DNA from: Pomphorhynchus laevis
Lineage: Eukaryota > Acanthocephala > Palaeacanthocephala > Echinorhynchida > Pomphorhynchidae
DNA: 64,000 nt
Direction: 5' to 3'
Assembly (NCBI GenBank): GCA_012934845.2
Contig: WNNJ02002056.1
Location: 62,001 to 126,000 of the forward strand
Shown here: positions 1-11,374 of the stretch, in pieces
How positions within the stretch are numbered: the first letter of the stretch is position 1
How the letters are laid out: each line of letters opens with the position of its first letter
Position numbers and translations under genes: made by a program
Notes under the pieces: generated by a model
What the model was told of the DNA's origin: nothing
Databases searched by the model: none
What the model saw: only the letters and a program-made list of their open reading frames with translations

Positions 1-118
1 ACTCTCCTTAAATTCATGATAAAAGTTAGCCGATATTAAAGAAACCCGCGCTAGTATTTGCCAGTGCTTTTGCTAATGATCCTTTTTGTTGAAGCTGTAG
101 TACTGATTTAGTACTCTA

Positions 119-151
119 TGATGTTACTAGAAAATTTTCTAGTACATCATT
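119..151. repeat. near-perfect palindrome upstream of the hammerhead
   Basis: The stretch reads as an inverted repeat of about 16 bp per arm with one bulged T and no loop, centred on AAAATTTT. It ends 21 bases before the hammerhead ribozyme. It could be a structured part of the same element or unrelated AT-rich sequence. Only one copy is seen here. Confidence 0.6.
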
Positions 152-172
152 CACATTGATTCATTCATTGAT

Positions 173-251
173 TGCCGTCTGCCAGTCCTCCTCTGCATCC
201 AGTAGTGAAAGGGATCTGGCACTGATGAGTCATTGTGATGACGAAACGGCA
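173..251 (+). ncRNA. hammerhead self-cleaving ribozyme (type III topology)
   Basis: All conserved core parts are present in the right order. Stem III is 173-178 (TGCCGT) with 246-251 (ACGGCA), six perfect pairs. The cleavage triplet GUC ends at C179. Stem I is 180-185 (TGCCAG) with 216-221 (CTGGCA), six perfect pairs, extended by TCC 186-188 with GGA 212-214 past a bulged T215. The box CTGATGA is 222-228. Stem II is 229-233 (GTCAT) with 238-242 (ATGAC), closed by loop TGTG. GAA follows at 243-245. The open ends lie in stem III, so the topology is type III, and cleavage is predicted after position 179. Hammerheads of animals are known from Penelope-like elements, retrozymes and satellite DNA. 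No coding part of such an element is seen beside this one. It lies on the strand opposite to SRP54, in what should be its first coding-region intron. Confidence 0.93.
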
Positions 252-1220
<969 letters not shown>

Positions 1221-1640
1221 CTAAAATCAAATTAAAATAAAAATAAAACTAATTCATTTTCATATTTTATGTGAAATATTAATAGTGATCAGCACACATC
1301 ATTGATCCAAATGTTTTTATATTTACATTTTAATAGTTTTAACAATTTTTATTATTGCTTGAAAGGAGGTCAGGCGGCAAAAAAGGCTCAGACGGATAGC
1401 AACACTACAAGCAAGAAAAACCAACCCGGATTATTCAATACAAATAACAAAATTGAGATCATACATTAGCATATTGTTGATCAGGGCCCTCATTAATGTG
1501 CATTCGATCTGCACGCAGAAAGGACGTTGATTAATAATTATTACAAAAGTTTGAACAATTCAATAAGGGTATTTCCCAATGTATTTTTTTAATAAATCTT
1601 CTATTAAAACGATTTATTAAAAATCGTCTTAATAAAGGAA
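1221..1640. other. no gene seen upstream of SRP54
   Basis: AT-rich sequence that should hold the 5' UTR, any UTR intron and the promoter of SRP54 (minus strand). No promoter element could be assigned. Confidence 0.35.
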
Positions 1641-1649
1641 GGCTCATAC

Positions 1650-3910
1650 AGGGGCTTCACAATATGTAAAAAGGAAATAATAACAAAGTAAAAACAAAAA
1701 AGACAGTCAATGAAACATCGCTAACGTGTCCATGTTGTCCTTTATCTTGTTTTTAAGGAGATCCTTAAAAGTCATCCGATTGATATCCATCACAATTTCC
1801 ATTGGAAGGTTGTTTCAATGTGAACCACGTGGCAGCTAAACACTGCGGAGGTATGTAAAGACTTGTATTTCCGCGACTAGCAACAAACATGTGTTCTCAG
1901 TTTAAGTCGAGCCCGCGCAGATAGAACATCGGTGCATGGATGACCATTGGATGAACATATGTTGAAAGTTATCGTCAAGTCGATCTTCACAAGGCTGCGC
2001 TCAATTGTCTGGATTCCCAATGTACACATACGCTTTGCATAGGGGACAACAAATAGCTCACGCACACGTTTGAAACCTCACCTCAAAGGCTTTTCAAGAG
2101 CTCTATGATCACGTTTGTAGTAGGATATGCTGCAGGAAATGCATATGTTAGAATAGGCTTGACACGCAATAGCATGCCAAGCTAGTAGCTTGCTCGGGAT
2201 GCAACAGTCACGTTGTGAGAGGTAGTCTTTAGGTCTGATGTTATCACTACACACAAGTCAGTGAATTTTTCGACTTTTTAACTCATCACTCCAATATAGT
2301 ATTGTGTATAAAGGAAACGTCAGCCAATATGCATACGATCACACTTAGCTACGTTCAATATGAGCCCATGAGTGTGTGCCCACGAGTGAGTCATATTGAG
2401 ATAAGACTAAACATAGTCAACATCCAACAACGATGTAATTTGGTTCCATATTTTTAAGTCGTCAGAGTACATCAGAGATGGTGAACGGATTACATTAGAC
2501 AGCTCGTTTTCATACAAGGTGAACAAGAGGGGTGAGATAACAGAGCCTTGTGTAACACCACAGGTTATCAAAATGGCTGAGGAGAGACGTCCGTTATGAC
2601 GAACATAGTACCTTCTGTTATGAAGATAATCCCCAATCCAGTCTATTAATCATGAATCAAACGAGTAATGCCGAAGAGTTCGGATAAGATTATAGTGAAG
2701 TACGGTGTCAAACGCTTTGGAGATATCGATAAAAATAATGTCGATATCTACACACTCAGATTTCAAAGAAAACCATCTTTCACGAGCCAACAGGAGATTG
2801 GTTGTGGTGGAGTGACATGCTCGAAAGCCATGTTGTGCAGTGGTCATGATATTTGCGCTTATGACATGACGTGCCATACTAGAGAGGATGATACGTTCCA
2901 TTATCTTGCTGCAGATGCACGTTAAGCTAATCGGGCGGTAATTTTACACTTTAGATATGTCGCCCTTTTTATTGATTGGGACTACTATTGCATCTCGGGG
3001 ATTACGCCAGATTCAAAACATTTATTAAAATACTGGTAAGAGGGAAGCAGGTTATGGCTGCGCAGTTCTTTAGAAAAATAGACTGTATTCCATCTGGCCC
3101 CGCCGAGTTAGTAGATTTTTGGTTCTGGAGAGAATTATTTACAAAGTCAGGGCTGACAATTTGATGATGTCTTAGTGAGCATAAAACTAGTGGGTGCTGT
3201 TCGGAAGAACTCATTCGATCAGCAACTGTATCGGAGAGCACACCACCAGTGTGTAGCAAATATGTTCGGAAAACAATTTTGATTAATCGCTGTCTGATCG
3301 TTGTGATCGGGTATCACAGAAAGCGGCGTTGAGACGATAAGGAACGTCGAACGTATGAATAGAAGCGGCTAGGGTCAGTGAATATAAATTGGATAGTAGT
3401 CATTTCACATAATCTCCGTTGACTCTTGATAAGAGAGCATACACGATTCCGGACTATGAAATCATCAAAAGTGAGAAATCATTTGCATAATATTGACCAT
3501 GCCTCTATCCTCTCATTTGTGGCGGACCGCACTTTAAAATCGAGCCATTGTTTACTCACAGCGGAAGAACCACTACGCGCGGTGGTATGAATCTTCGATA
3601 GACTGACAGGATGTTGTCGTGGAAGATACATCATAGTTGTTTCAGAGTGAAGGAAGACGGATAAGGTCAAAAGACTTGCTGCAAGGTATGGTTTACTATA
3701 ACAGAATTTGTTATGAATGGATTAAGTGTGGGTTCAACGACTAAGGTGGAATAGATAACAGCACGTATAGTATCCAAAATAACTGTGTGATCACTTTAAC
3801 CGATAGGACAGTTCTGTCTGATATCCTTAAAGGGATTATTCAAAGACCTAGACATACATCAAGCAGTAAAGATTGATTTCCACACAATCGTGTTGGTTCG
3901 CCTACGAGTT
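1650..3910 (-). mobile_element. CR1-like LINE remnant (endonuclease end, RT, C-terminus)
   Basis: Reading from 3910 down, broken frames give the end of an endonuclease domain (QLVGEPTR, then SDHTVILDT), then RT motifs: HGFRACHSTTTNLLLARERW, DIIFIDISKAFDTVLHYNL (about 2720-2830), VTQGSVISPLLF (about 2540-2570) and a YSDD catalytic box in place of YADD (about 2460). The C-terminal region reaches about 1700. The order and wording are those of CR1-type LINEs. At least four frame breaks and several stops are present, so this is an old dead copy. ORF1 and the first half of the endonuclease are missing. The plus-strand L2-A copy 1 abuts its 5' side. Confidence 0.75.
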
Positions 3911-3924
3911 GAAAATTGAAACAT

Positions 3925-6735
3925 TCATTTACTGATTAAATCCGATCTCATCCCTAACATCTTCACCAAGCAATCCATCGATTTCATCTGCCTCACCGAA
4001 TCCTGGCACTCTGATTCCGACGACCTTTTTATTCGCCGTCTGCACTCTGCCGGTTGCTCACTAATCAAATCTGCCCGCCCCCTCAGCTCATCCCTTCTAA
4101 ATTCTCTAATCATGGCGTCATTGTCGCATTCGCCCGTCATCCGTCGTCACTTCAATAAATCACTCTCAATTCAGTTCTTGATCTTTTGAATTGCTCACTT
4201 TTTGTTCTAGCCCGATTACTCTGGATCTCGCCATTGTATACCGTTCTGGTTAATATGCTCCTGCCTCCTTATATTTTACCGAACTCGCTGATCTTATGTC
4301 TCAATGTTTTTTGTCCTCCATCCCATCACACGTTCTTGGCGACTTCAACATCCGCATCGACAGCCCCTCTTCTAACGATTCCATCCGGTTCATCAACATT
4401 CTATCCAACTACGACTAAAACTTATCTCCACTGCGCACACATATCTTTGGCGGGGGCTCGACATCATAGGTCCCCGATCGTTATCCGGCCTCACCCCTGA
4501 TCTCACTTCTAACCACACCCCGCCTCACACACTACCATCCCACGTCGACATTTGAGAAATCTTGACTTCTCTCGTCTCCGCTATGCCGTACTCAAATCGT
4601 CATTATCCTCTCACGCAATAACATCATCCTCTCATCACTATCTCGCACATCTTTTCGACTCTGAACTCACATCGCCTTTCGATCTTATCTTGCCCTTCAA
4701 GCCTCACCCTCACCGGAGCTTAAACCGTGCCCCATAATTTGACATCAAATGCCTACTCTCAAAACGTCGACTTCGTTATGCTTATCGAGTATATCATCGC
4801 TCTCTCAGACGTGAAATATGCTCGCTCACTCCGTTTCTCCGGGATTCCTATCTTGCTCTTCGCCGATCTCATCTCAACCTACTACGTACCAAATGCAACT
4901 TCTGTTGGCAGCATAAAATCATCACTTCATTCAACTCAAAGTCTCTATGGCATACCTTAGCTCTATTCTTGCTCGCTACTCATCGTCTTGCAAAATCAAT
5001 ACCCATGGTTATTCGTCATTTCTCCAAACAAAAATATCCACGTTGCTCTATCACACATACGTATCCATCCCACTCCACTCTTCCCCGCCTCGCTTCATCC
5101 TCCCTGAACTCTTTAATCTTCTCCTTGTCTAACCAGCCGAAGTCTCATATGTATTTATGTCCTCGTTCAACAAAATCTCACGTGCGATCAACTAACTACT
5201 CCCATACTGAAATCCTAATGCTCATCGCTATCACATTTTCTCACAACCATGTTTAATAGTCCATCCGCACTCGTATCTTCCCTTCATACTGGAAAATCCG
5301 TCATCGTTCGTCCCCCTTAAGAAAACTCGCTCAACCCTCCCTTCCTTTTAGCGATCGCCCCATTTCACTCATCCCTACTCTTTCTAAGCTCCTAGAACGC
5401 CTCATTTAAATACAGATCAACGTTTATCTCTCTGCGTAAAATATGTACCCTCCTTTCCAATCCGCTCTCACTCTAATCACTCCAGAGAAACCGCCTGCGT
5501 GAAAGTTTACAACAACATATACATTTCACTTAACAAGGCTCTATTTAGTGTTCTCATCTACCCCGACCTCTCGTTCGCCTTCGACATCGTCGACCACTTC
5601 ATCCTCCTTTCTCGCCTTCGTTATGATTAGGGCGTTTCTTCCTCCTCCTAAGCATAGTTTGCCTCATATCTATTCGACTGTTCCTTTCGCGTCTATTCGT
5701 ATTCATCATCCCACACCACACCTATTATCTGTGGGTCCCAAAATGCTCAGTCCTAGGTTCCCTGCTTTTCTCTATTCTGCTTAGCGATCTCTCTCCGTTT
5801 ACCAAACCTAACTGCTTTAATGTCATATAATACGCCGATGACATCCTCATCTATGTTCATGCACCCATCCATCGCATACACGATATTGGCATTTCTGCCT
5901 TCAACTGTCTTTCTTCTATCTGCAAACGTCTCTCCCATCTTCATCTAAATCTAAACCGAGACAAGACAAAATAATGTGGATCCTCACGTCAACCTAGCGT
6001 ATTTCCTCCCCTATATTTTGCCTCATCAATCTTTCCAATAGTCCATAATCTCACTTTTTTAAGCTTCCATTTAGATGATCACCTTTCTATTAAACCTTCG
6101 TCCGTGACAAGGTCCGCTCATCTAATTTAATTCTTCGTGACATCCGCCGTATCCGCCCCTTATAGACTTCCGTTCTTTATGCCTCGTTTTCATCGCTTCT
6201 CTTCCCTAATATCAATTACTGCCTCAGCATTTTCGCCGATCCTCTAAAATCTATTATCTTACTCCTACAACGCATTATCAACTCCGCCGTTAGAGTGCTC
6301 ATACGTCTCAGTTGATTCGACCACACATCAACACATCTTGCCAAATACACCTGGCCCACCATCAGAATCCGAATAAAACTCCGCCTTTTCTCGTCACTTT
6401 TCGTCTCGTCGCTGTCGACTCCCAATTGTTCATCAACCTCCCTGTCTTAGACGGCACTCGTCCCACCTCTCTCTATCGCTGCGTTTCCGTCATTTCATCG
6501 TACCCCACGTTCCTAATTACTCTAACAACTACGATCTCCGATCCTTCCTCGTCTCCACCTCCTCGCCTGGAAAAAGCTCCCTCTCGACAACGTAAAAGCG
6601 TCTTCTCCTATCACATTTAAATACCTCCTCCGTTCCCACCTTCTCGACACATCACTTAGATTTTTTGTTGGGGTCATATTAGCGTGCGCCGGCACGCATT
6701 TGCCCCGCAAAAATAAATCCTTTTTATATAGTCGA
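3925..6735 (+). mobile_element. L2-A LINE copy 1, 5'-truncated, degenerate
   Basis: The copy begins inside the endonuclease (FICLTESWHSDSDD, about 3990-4025) and runs through RT (LSFAFDIVDHFILL near 5570-5610; YADD near 5830-5845) to the 3' stem-loop at 6682-6697 (GCGTGC, loop, GCACGC) and a tail AAAATAAATCC. Many stops and frame changes interrupt it. It lacks the 5' leader, ORF1 and the first part of ORF2. It matches the full-length copy at 55664-59874 along its length. Confidence 0.8.
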
Positions 6736-6744
6736 TCAAACAAC

Positions 6745-7750
6745 GAGAGTGAGGCTCACAACATAGCATAGGTGTGTGGTCAGACCAAATAACATGCTGT
6801 ATATTTATATTGTTATCAACATAAATGGATGTGAGGCGTGCACACGTAAATTATCCATAAAGCTGACAATTAGATAAGGGAGATCTGTAAACTGATCCAT
6901 CTTACATATCAAAGGTCCATATCAAAGATCCACTTTACATATCAGCAGCGTAAATACGAAACCATATCGATTCACAGTGTTCACTCGGTCCCCTCCGCCT
7001 CAACGAGACGCCCTGTCGGCCCGATGACAAACGTATCCGTCAATGATAATTTCACTATCACCATGGGATGAATTGATCCACATTTCACAAAATACGGCAA
7101 CACCCCGTTTCAAACTGTGAACACCGCACACGAGCTCATCCTTCTTGGAAAATATACCACAAATATTCGGCATCATTAGAATCCGACCATTAGCTTCACA
7201 ATTCGGTTCCTGATCACTTTGCAAAAAGATAAGTCAATGGTGCTCCCACTCAATTTAGACCTTCGAATTGAGGAAATGAGGGGGCCTTCTGCTACGGGGA
7301 AGATTGAGTAGTCGCACAGAGTGATGCGACGTAGCTCTTTGTCACACTTGTCAACACGAGTGGCGGCCAGTTGAAGATTGACGTGCACTGATTCACTCAA
7401 AAAATCCTGATTATAAGATTGCGCTACCCTTTTGATCGCCGATCACGAATTTCGGTAATAGCCGTCTAAAGGAGCATCCAATCTTCTCTGTTGAGATCTC
7501 TCAATAAACAAAGACCAGACCCTTTAAGACGATGACAATGATAAAATACCAAATCAGCAAGTTCCACATTAGAGAAAACCACCTTTAGCAGCCGAGGACG
7601 ACCGATGCAGTCTTTTGATAGTCTTACTAAGCGAAAGACAGATATAACGTGAATTCCTGACCGAGTTTCGGATTGATAGTTGACAAACAGGAAGCCAAGA
7701 ATTGACCGAATACTGAAGATACCGAATACTGAATACCGAATTCCTAAAAA
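6745..7750 (-). mobile_element. CR1-like LINE 5' fragment: ORF1 end and endonuclease
   Basis: Reading from 7750 down, the first part matches the RRM-like end of the CR1-B ORF1: RPRLLKVVF-type wording, then HRLKGSGLCLLRDLNREDW near 7500-7560. The second part is an endonuclease (AVFCEMWINSSHGDSEIIID, then GYVCHRADRASR; ending at VIWSDHTPML near 6790). It stops just after the SDH box where L2-A copy 1 begins, so RT is absent. It is not the missing half of the remnant at 1650-3910, because both contain an SDH box. Several stops are present. Confidence 0.65.
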
Positions 7751-7794
7751 TCAAATCACTTAACTTAAGCTAAATATTTTGTACTATAATAATA

Positions 7795-8095
7795 TATATT
7801 TATATAACGTGGCAAATGGTGTCAGCTGTACGCTTACAAATTCACTACCAGAAAATTGAAAAAGTCGAGAAGATAAATTGTTTGAATGGGGTTGGATTAG
7901 GCGTTTAAAGCACTGCAGGGTGGTCGATTAGTGTATATGAATGGGCAGATAATTCCAAGAGAGAGGAGCATCCACAAGGAAGAGGCAGCCACATTAATAT
8001 AAGAGAGGAACGTCAACAAGGAATCATGATCAGCCACATAATTCCAAGAGAAGAGTAGCCACAAGGAATCATTAACAACCATATGATTGCAAGAG
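7795..8095 (-). mobile_element. L2-A LINE copy 2, 3' end only
   Basis: About 300 bases matching the last part of L2-A: the C-terminal WNHLPIHIR region in degraded form, then the 3' stem-loop near 7810-7830 and a tail leading into ATATATTATA. The stem-loop is partly mutated. Severe 5' truncation is typical of LINE insertion. Confidence 0.75.
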
Positions 8096-8341
8096 ATAAG
8101 CAGCCACAAAGAATATCAATATTGTTATCTTAAAATAGAAGTTTTAAAACTAATTATTTTTGACCCAATTAAAAAGATAATATACAATGTATTAAAATTA
8201 AGATTACAGGTCATCTGGATGAACTGATTAAATTTTTTTAAACTAATTTTTTTTTATCCAAGATCGATGTAGGAATCTGCTGAGTGAAGGCGGTAATGCA
8301 TTCACTTCATTAACTCGTGACAATAAAGGAAAAGTCGATTG

Positions 8342-8381
8342 TACCACAACTGGTCTCCAAATCAGGAGGCCAGTTGTGGTA
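8342..8381. repeat. 17-bp hairpin with 6-nt loop
   Basis: TACCACAACTGGTCTCC (8342-8358) pairs with GGAGGCCAGTTGTGGTA (8365-8381) with one G-T wobble and loop AAATCA. It is the only clear structure in the spacer between the LINE fragment and NDUFS7. Its role is unknown. Confidence 0.7.
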
Positions 8382-9318
8382 GCTGTAACATGTACTAGTG
8401 ATAACTGATAAAAGTAATCTTGTGATGTGTTATATACAAGGTTATGGCCAACAAGAGGCGTTTTGCTTAATCTATTTAATAACAAGTACATAAATCAATT
8501 AAAACATGTCAAAGGATAAATTCAAACAAAGTTTGAAATTTACGATTTCGGTGCCCGCTTAAATTAATTGAAAACCCCAAAAGACGGGACTCGGATAGAT
8601 AAGCACATGCTTTGATATATCTATGAGATAGTAGGCATATCGTCTCTTATATCTTGATTTATTAACCAAGTGGTAAAATGTCTATGGTACCTACGAGTTT
8701 CCCGCTGAACGTGTGCAAATGAAAGACCGGCAATGTCTTTGGATATGGCTCACTTAGGGTATCCAAGAAAATTTTGTATAATAAAAAATATTCAAGATAT
8801 TTAAATATAAATATATTTTTATATTTCTAATATTTATAATATAAAAAATATTGTTTATACAGAAGACCATAAAATCAGGAATACAAATATAATTAAAATA
8901 ATCAGGACGGGAAATAATTCAACAAGCAAAGTTTATCCTCATACAATCAATCAAGCGAGACTTTAGGTGTTTTACAAATTATACAATAGTTACATAGGAA
9001 GAACAATAGCGGTTTCATTACTATAATTATGAAAGTTGTTGATTACACATGTGCTCGGAAGTAGAAGTTCCTACTAGTAGTGATTTAATCCAAAGATAAT
9101 GGTAATTTAAGAATAAAGTTTTTAAATTTACTAAAAATAGCTCTAGTGAGCAAATATAAATGTGTAATGTATTTTTTAAATGTTTTCTAGGAGCACATAA
9201 AAAATTTCAATGTGCTTCCCAAAAACAAAGTTTAAATGCATTGCATTATTCTGCAAAAATGCTAAACTATAAAATATATATTTTTGATGTTAAACGATTC
9301 TAAATAATAATTATGATC
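8382..9318. other. no gene seen downstream of NDUFS7
   Basis: AT-rich spacer on the 3' side of the minus-strand NDUFS7. It should hold the gene's 3' UTR and poly(A) signal. Several AATAAA-like words occur on both strands and none can be chosen. Confidence 0.35.
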
Positions 9319-9924
9319 TTATTTGCGATACCAGTGCTGAATTTGGCTTTCTCTTTTGATTTTCCGTTGTAATTGGAGAATCGCGTAGAGCAGAGCTTCT
9401 GCAGACGGAGGGCATCCGGGCACGTAAACATCCACAGGCAAAATTCGATCAACTCCTCTTACAACGGAGTACGAATAGTGATAATACCCACCATTGTTGG
9501 CACAACTACCCATTGAAATAACCCATTTTGGAAATGGCATTTGTTCATAGATGCGCCTTAAAGCTGGAGCCATTTTGTTACAAACAGTACCAGATATAAT
9601 TAAAAGATCTGTTTGTCTTGGACTTGCTCTGAATACAACACCGAATCTATCCATGTCGTATCTGGGACCAGCAATGTGCATCATTTCCATTGCACAGCAT
9701 GCAAGTCCGAAGGTCAGAGGCCATATACTTCCACGTCGTACGTAATTCAACAGATCATCGAGCCGAGCAACCGCGTATTCAGCTTTAGCGCTAGGCATAT
9801 CTTTACTTGGAAGCACTGTAAATGGTCCGGTGTGCCGCTCCTTTATTGGTGGCTTTATCGGAAGTGTTGACATCTTACAAAGTGGTAGTATCCGATGAAG
9901 ACTGGCGCTACTAATAGCTCTCAT
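9319..9924 (-). CDS. NDUFS7: NADH:ubiquinone oxidoreductase core subunit S7 (20 kDa / PSST)
   Basis: A complete 201-residue protein. It is the complex I subunit that carries iron-sulfur cluster N2 and passes electrons to ubiquinone in the mitochondrial inner membrane. The N-terminus ([15 protein letters not shown]) is Arg-rich, without acidic residues, as in a mitochondrial targeting peptide. The family signature is intact: [14 protein letters not shown] with Cys76-Cys77, MGSCANNGG with Cys141, and [14 protein letters not shown] with Cys171, the four N2 ligands. [10 protein letters not shown] and [12 protein letters not shown] are also conserved. The C-terminus HWYRK is normal. Some positions differ from the usual animal sequence: [10 protein letters not shown] for [18 protein letters not shown] for DQMPEPRW, and VVRGVDRI for VVRGCDRI; none is a ligand. 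No intron interrupts the frame. A second Met at residue 19 is possible as start, but the first gives the targeting peptide. It looks functional. A nearly intact LINE starts about 130-200 bases upstream in the opposite direction. Confidence 0.95.
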   Translation of the reverse strand: MRAISSASLHRILPLCKMSTLPIKPPIKERHTGPFTVLPSKDMPSAKAEYAVARLDDLLNYVRRGSIWPLTFGLACCAMEMMHIAGPRYDMDRFGVVFRASPRQTDLLIISGTVCNKMAPALRRIYEQMPFPKWVISMGSCANNGGYYHYSYSVVRGVDRILPVDVYVPGCPPSAEALLYAILQLQRKIKRESQIQHWYRK

Positions 9925-10137
9925 TCTTGAGCGTTTTATAATATAAGCGTTTTATAATTGTTTATCTAAGAATGTGTACCATGAAAATAATGCATACTAT
10001 TAGTGTTAAATAAATTTTAAAACTAGACAATATGTAACATAAAGTATAACATGGATGTCATGATAAATACATAAGTATGTATTTGTTATTAAGAGCAAAA
10101 TCAAACAGAAAGAAACTAAAATTATTTTCAAACATCA

Positions 10138-11374
10138 TGGTCAAACAGAGGAAGACTACAAAGCGAGCTATTGCAACAAAGTTTGTGGATCATCAGATTC
10201 AATGTTCTAGTGAAGATTGTAGTGTGTGGACAAGTGTATCGTTTCCGGAGGAAAAGAAATCTGCGCTATCGAATAAATCATTTTACTGTGGGTACTGCTG
10301 CGCATCTTTGCTAATTCATTTGAAGGGCCATTGTGACGAGAAAATATCTACAAATGCTTCGGAAAGGAACACATATTCAAAAAGTTGCATCGATCGGGAA
10401 GTACAAAGTTCTGGCGAATCAGATACCTATAAAGATATACCCATTCAAGAGTTTCACGTTCAGAACACTAAAAATACAAATAGCGAAATACCAAGTTCAT
10501 CCCGTATCTGGAAAAAAGGTCATCCAAATTCACGCGTGATGCAAACGTTGAGTAAGAAATTTGAAGGCAATAGTGCGTCGTCAATATCGGTTGTTAGTGG
10601 TGAGCCGTCGGTGTCGCTGGACAATGATGCTTTGAAGGTATCGGACAATTACGAAGTATCGTCTATATCGGTGATTAATGATTATCGCAATGAAATCGGT
10701 ATAACTGGAGTCACCGATGAACGAGCTTCACACAATGATACAGACGTCGATATAGATAATGTTCACTCAGCTTTCAAGTGTATTTGTTCAAATGAGATGG
10801 AACAAGGGCGAGACGCAAGAAGCAAACCGGATGAGGGTGGTGACGGCAGCGATTCTTTCAGCAAAAAAAAACGTATTTTGATAATAAAAGTCACACAGAT
10901 CGCAATCATACATTAAATAGGGGCTGTAACATACTTATTTGGGGTTTAGATGAGTCATCAGCCTCAAGTGCACAGGAGCGGCTTGATGATGATATTGCCG
11001 GTTTACGTGTGTTCTTTTCTAATTTGCTCGAAAAAGGTGAGGAAGAGGTCGCATCGTCTATTTTAGTAAGGCAGCTCTATAGGTTGGGTAAGAAAAACGA
11101 TAGATCACGATTGCTAAAGGTTGTGTTAGGATCGGCAGAGCAAGCAAAGTGTCTTTTAGACCGTGGTTATCGACTTAAAGGTAACAAAATACGAATTTTA
11201 CGTGATCTTTCTCTCGAAGACAGGCAAAAATTGAAGGATATCAAGGCGGAACTTCATTACAGGCTGCAAAACGGTGAATCGAATCTGTGCATTCGAAATT
11301 TTCGGGTTGTGAGGTGGCGTCCTGCAGTTCGATGGAGATCGATCAATCTTTCTCTAGACCTTACAACGCCATGA
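10138..11374 (+). CDS. CR1-B ORF1, zinc-finger and RRM-like protein (one frame change)
   Basis: The likely start is the ATG at 10138 (MVKQRKTTKRA); an upstream in-frame ATG at 10077 would add 20 basic residues. A Cys4/Trp finger follows: IQCSSEDCSVW, then FYCGYC about 20 residues later. A Ser-rich middle leads to a run of nine A at 10863-10871. There the first frame runs to a stop at 10914, while the conserved C-terminal part continues in the -1 frame: ILIWGLDESSASS, then RLLKVVLGSAEQAKCLL, GYRLKGNKIRILRDLS and IRNFRVVRW, ending at TGA 11372-11374. In this family the C-terminal part is an RNA-binding domain acting with ORF2 in the ribonucleoprotein. The break could be a mutation, a homopolymer error or slippage; the sequence alone cannot decide. 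Confidence 0.8.

Noticed and set aside
2668-2925. Plus-strand frames over the LINE remnant at 1650-3910
   Set aside because: The minus strand carries the RT motifs; the plus frames are complements.
8530-8790. GC-richer stretch as an rRNA or tRNA fragment
   Set aside because: No 5.8S, 18S or tRNA consensus (T-loop, anticodon arm) could be aligned.
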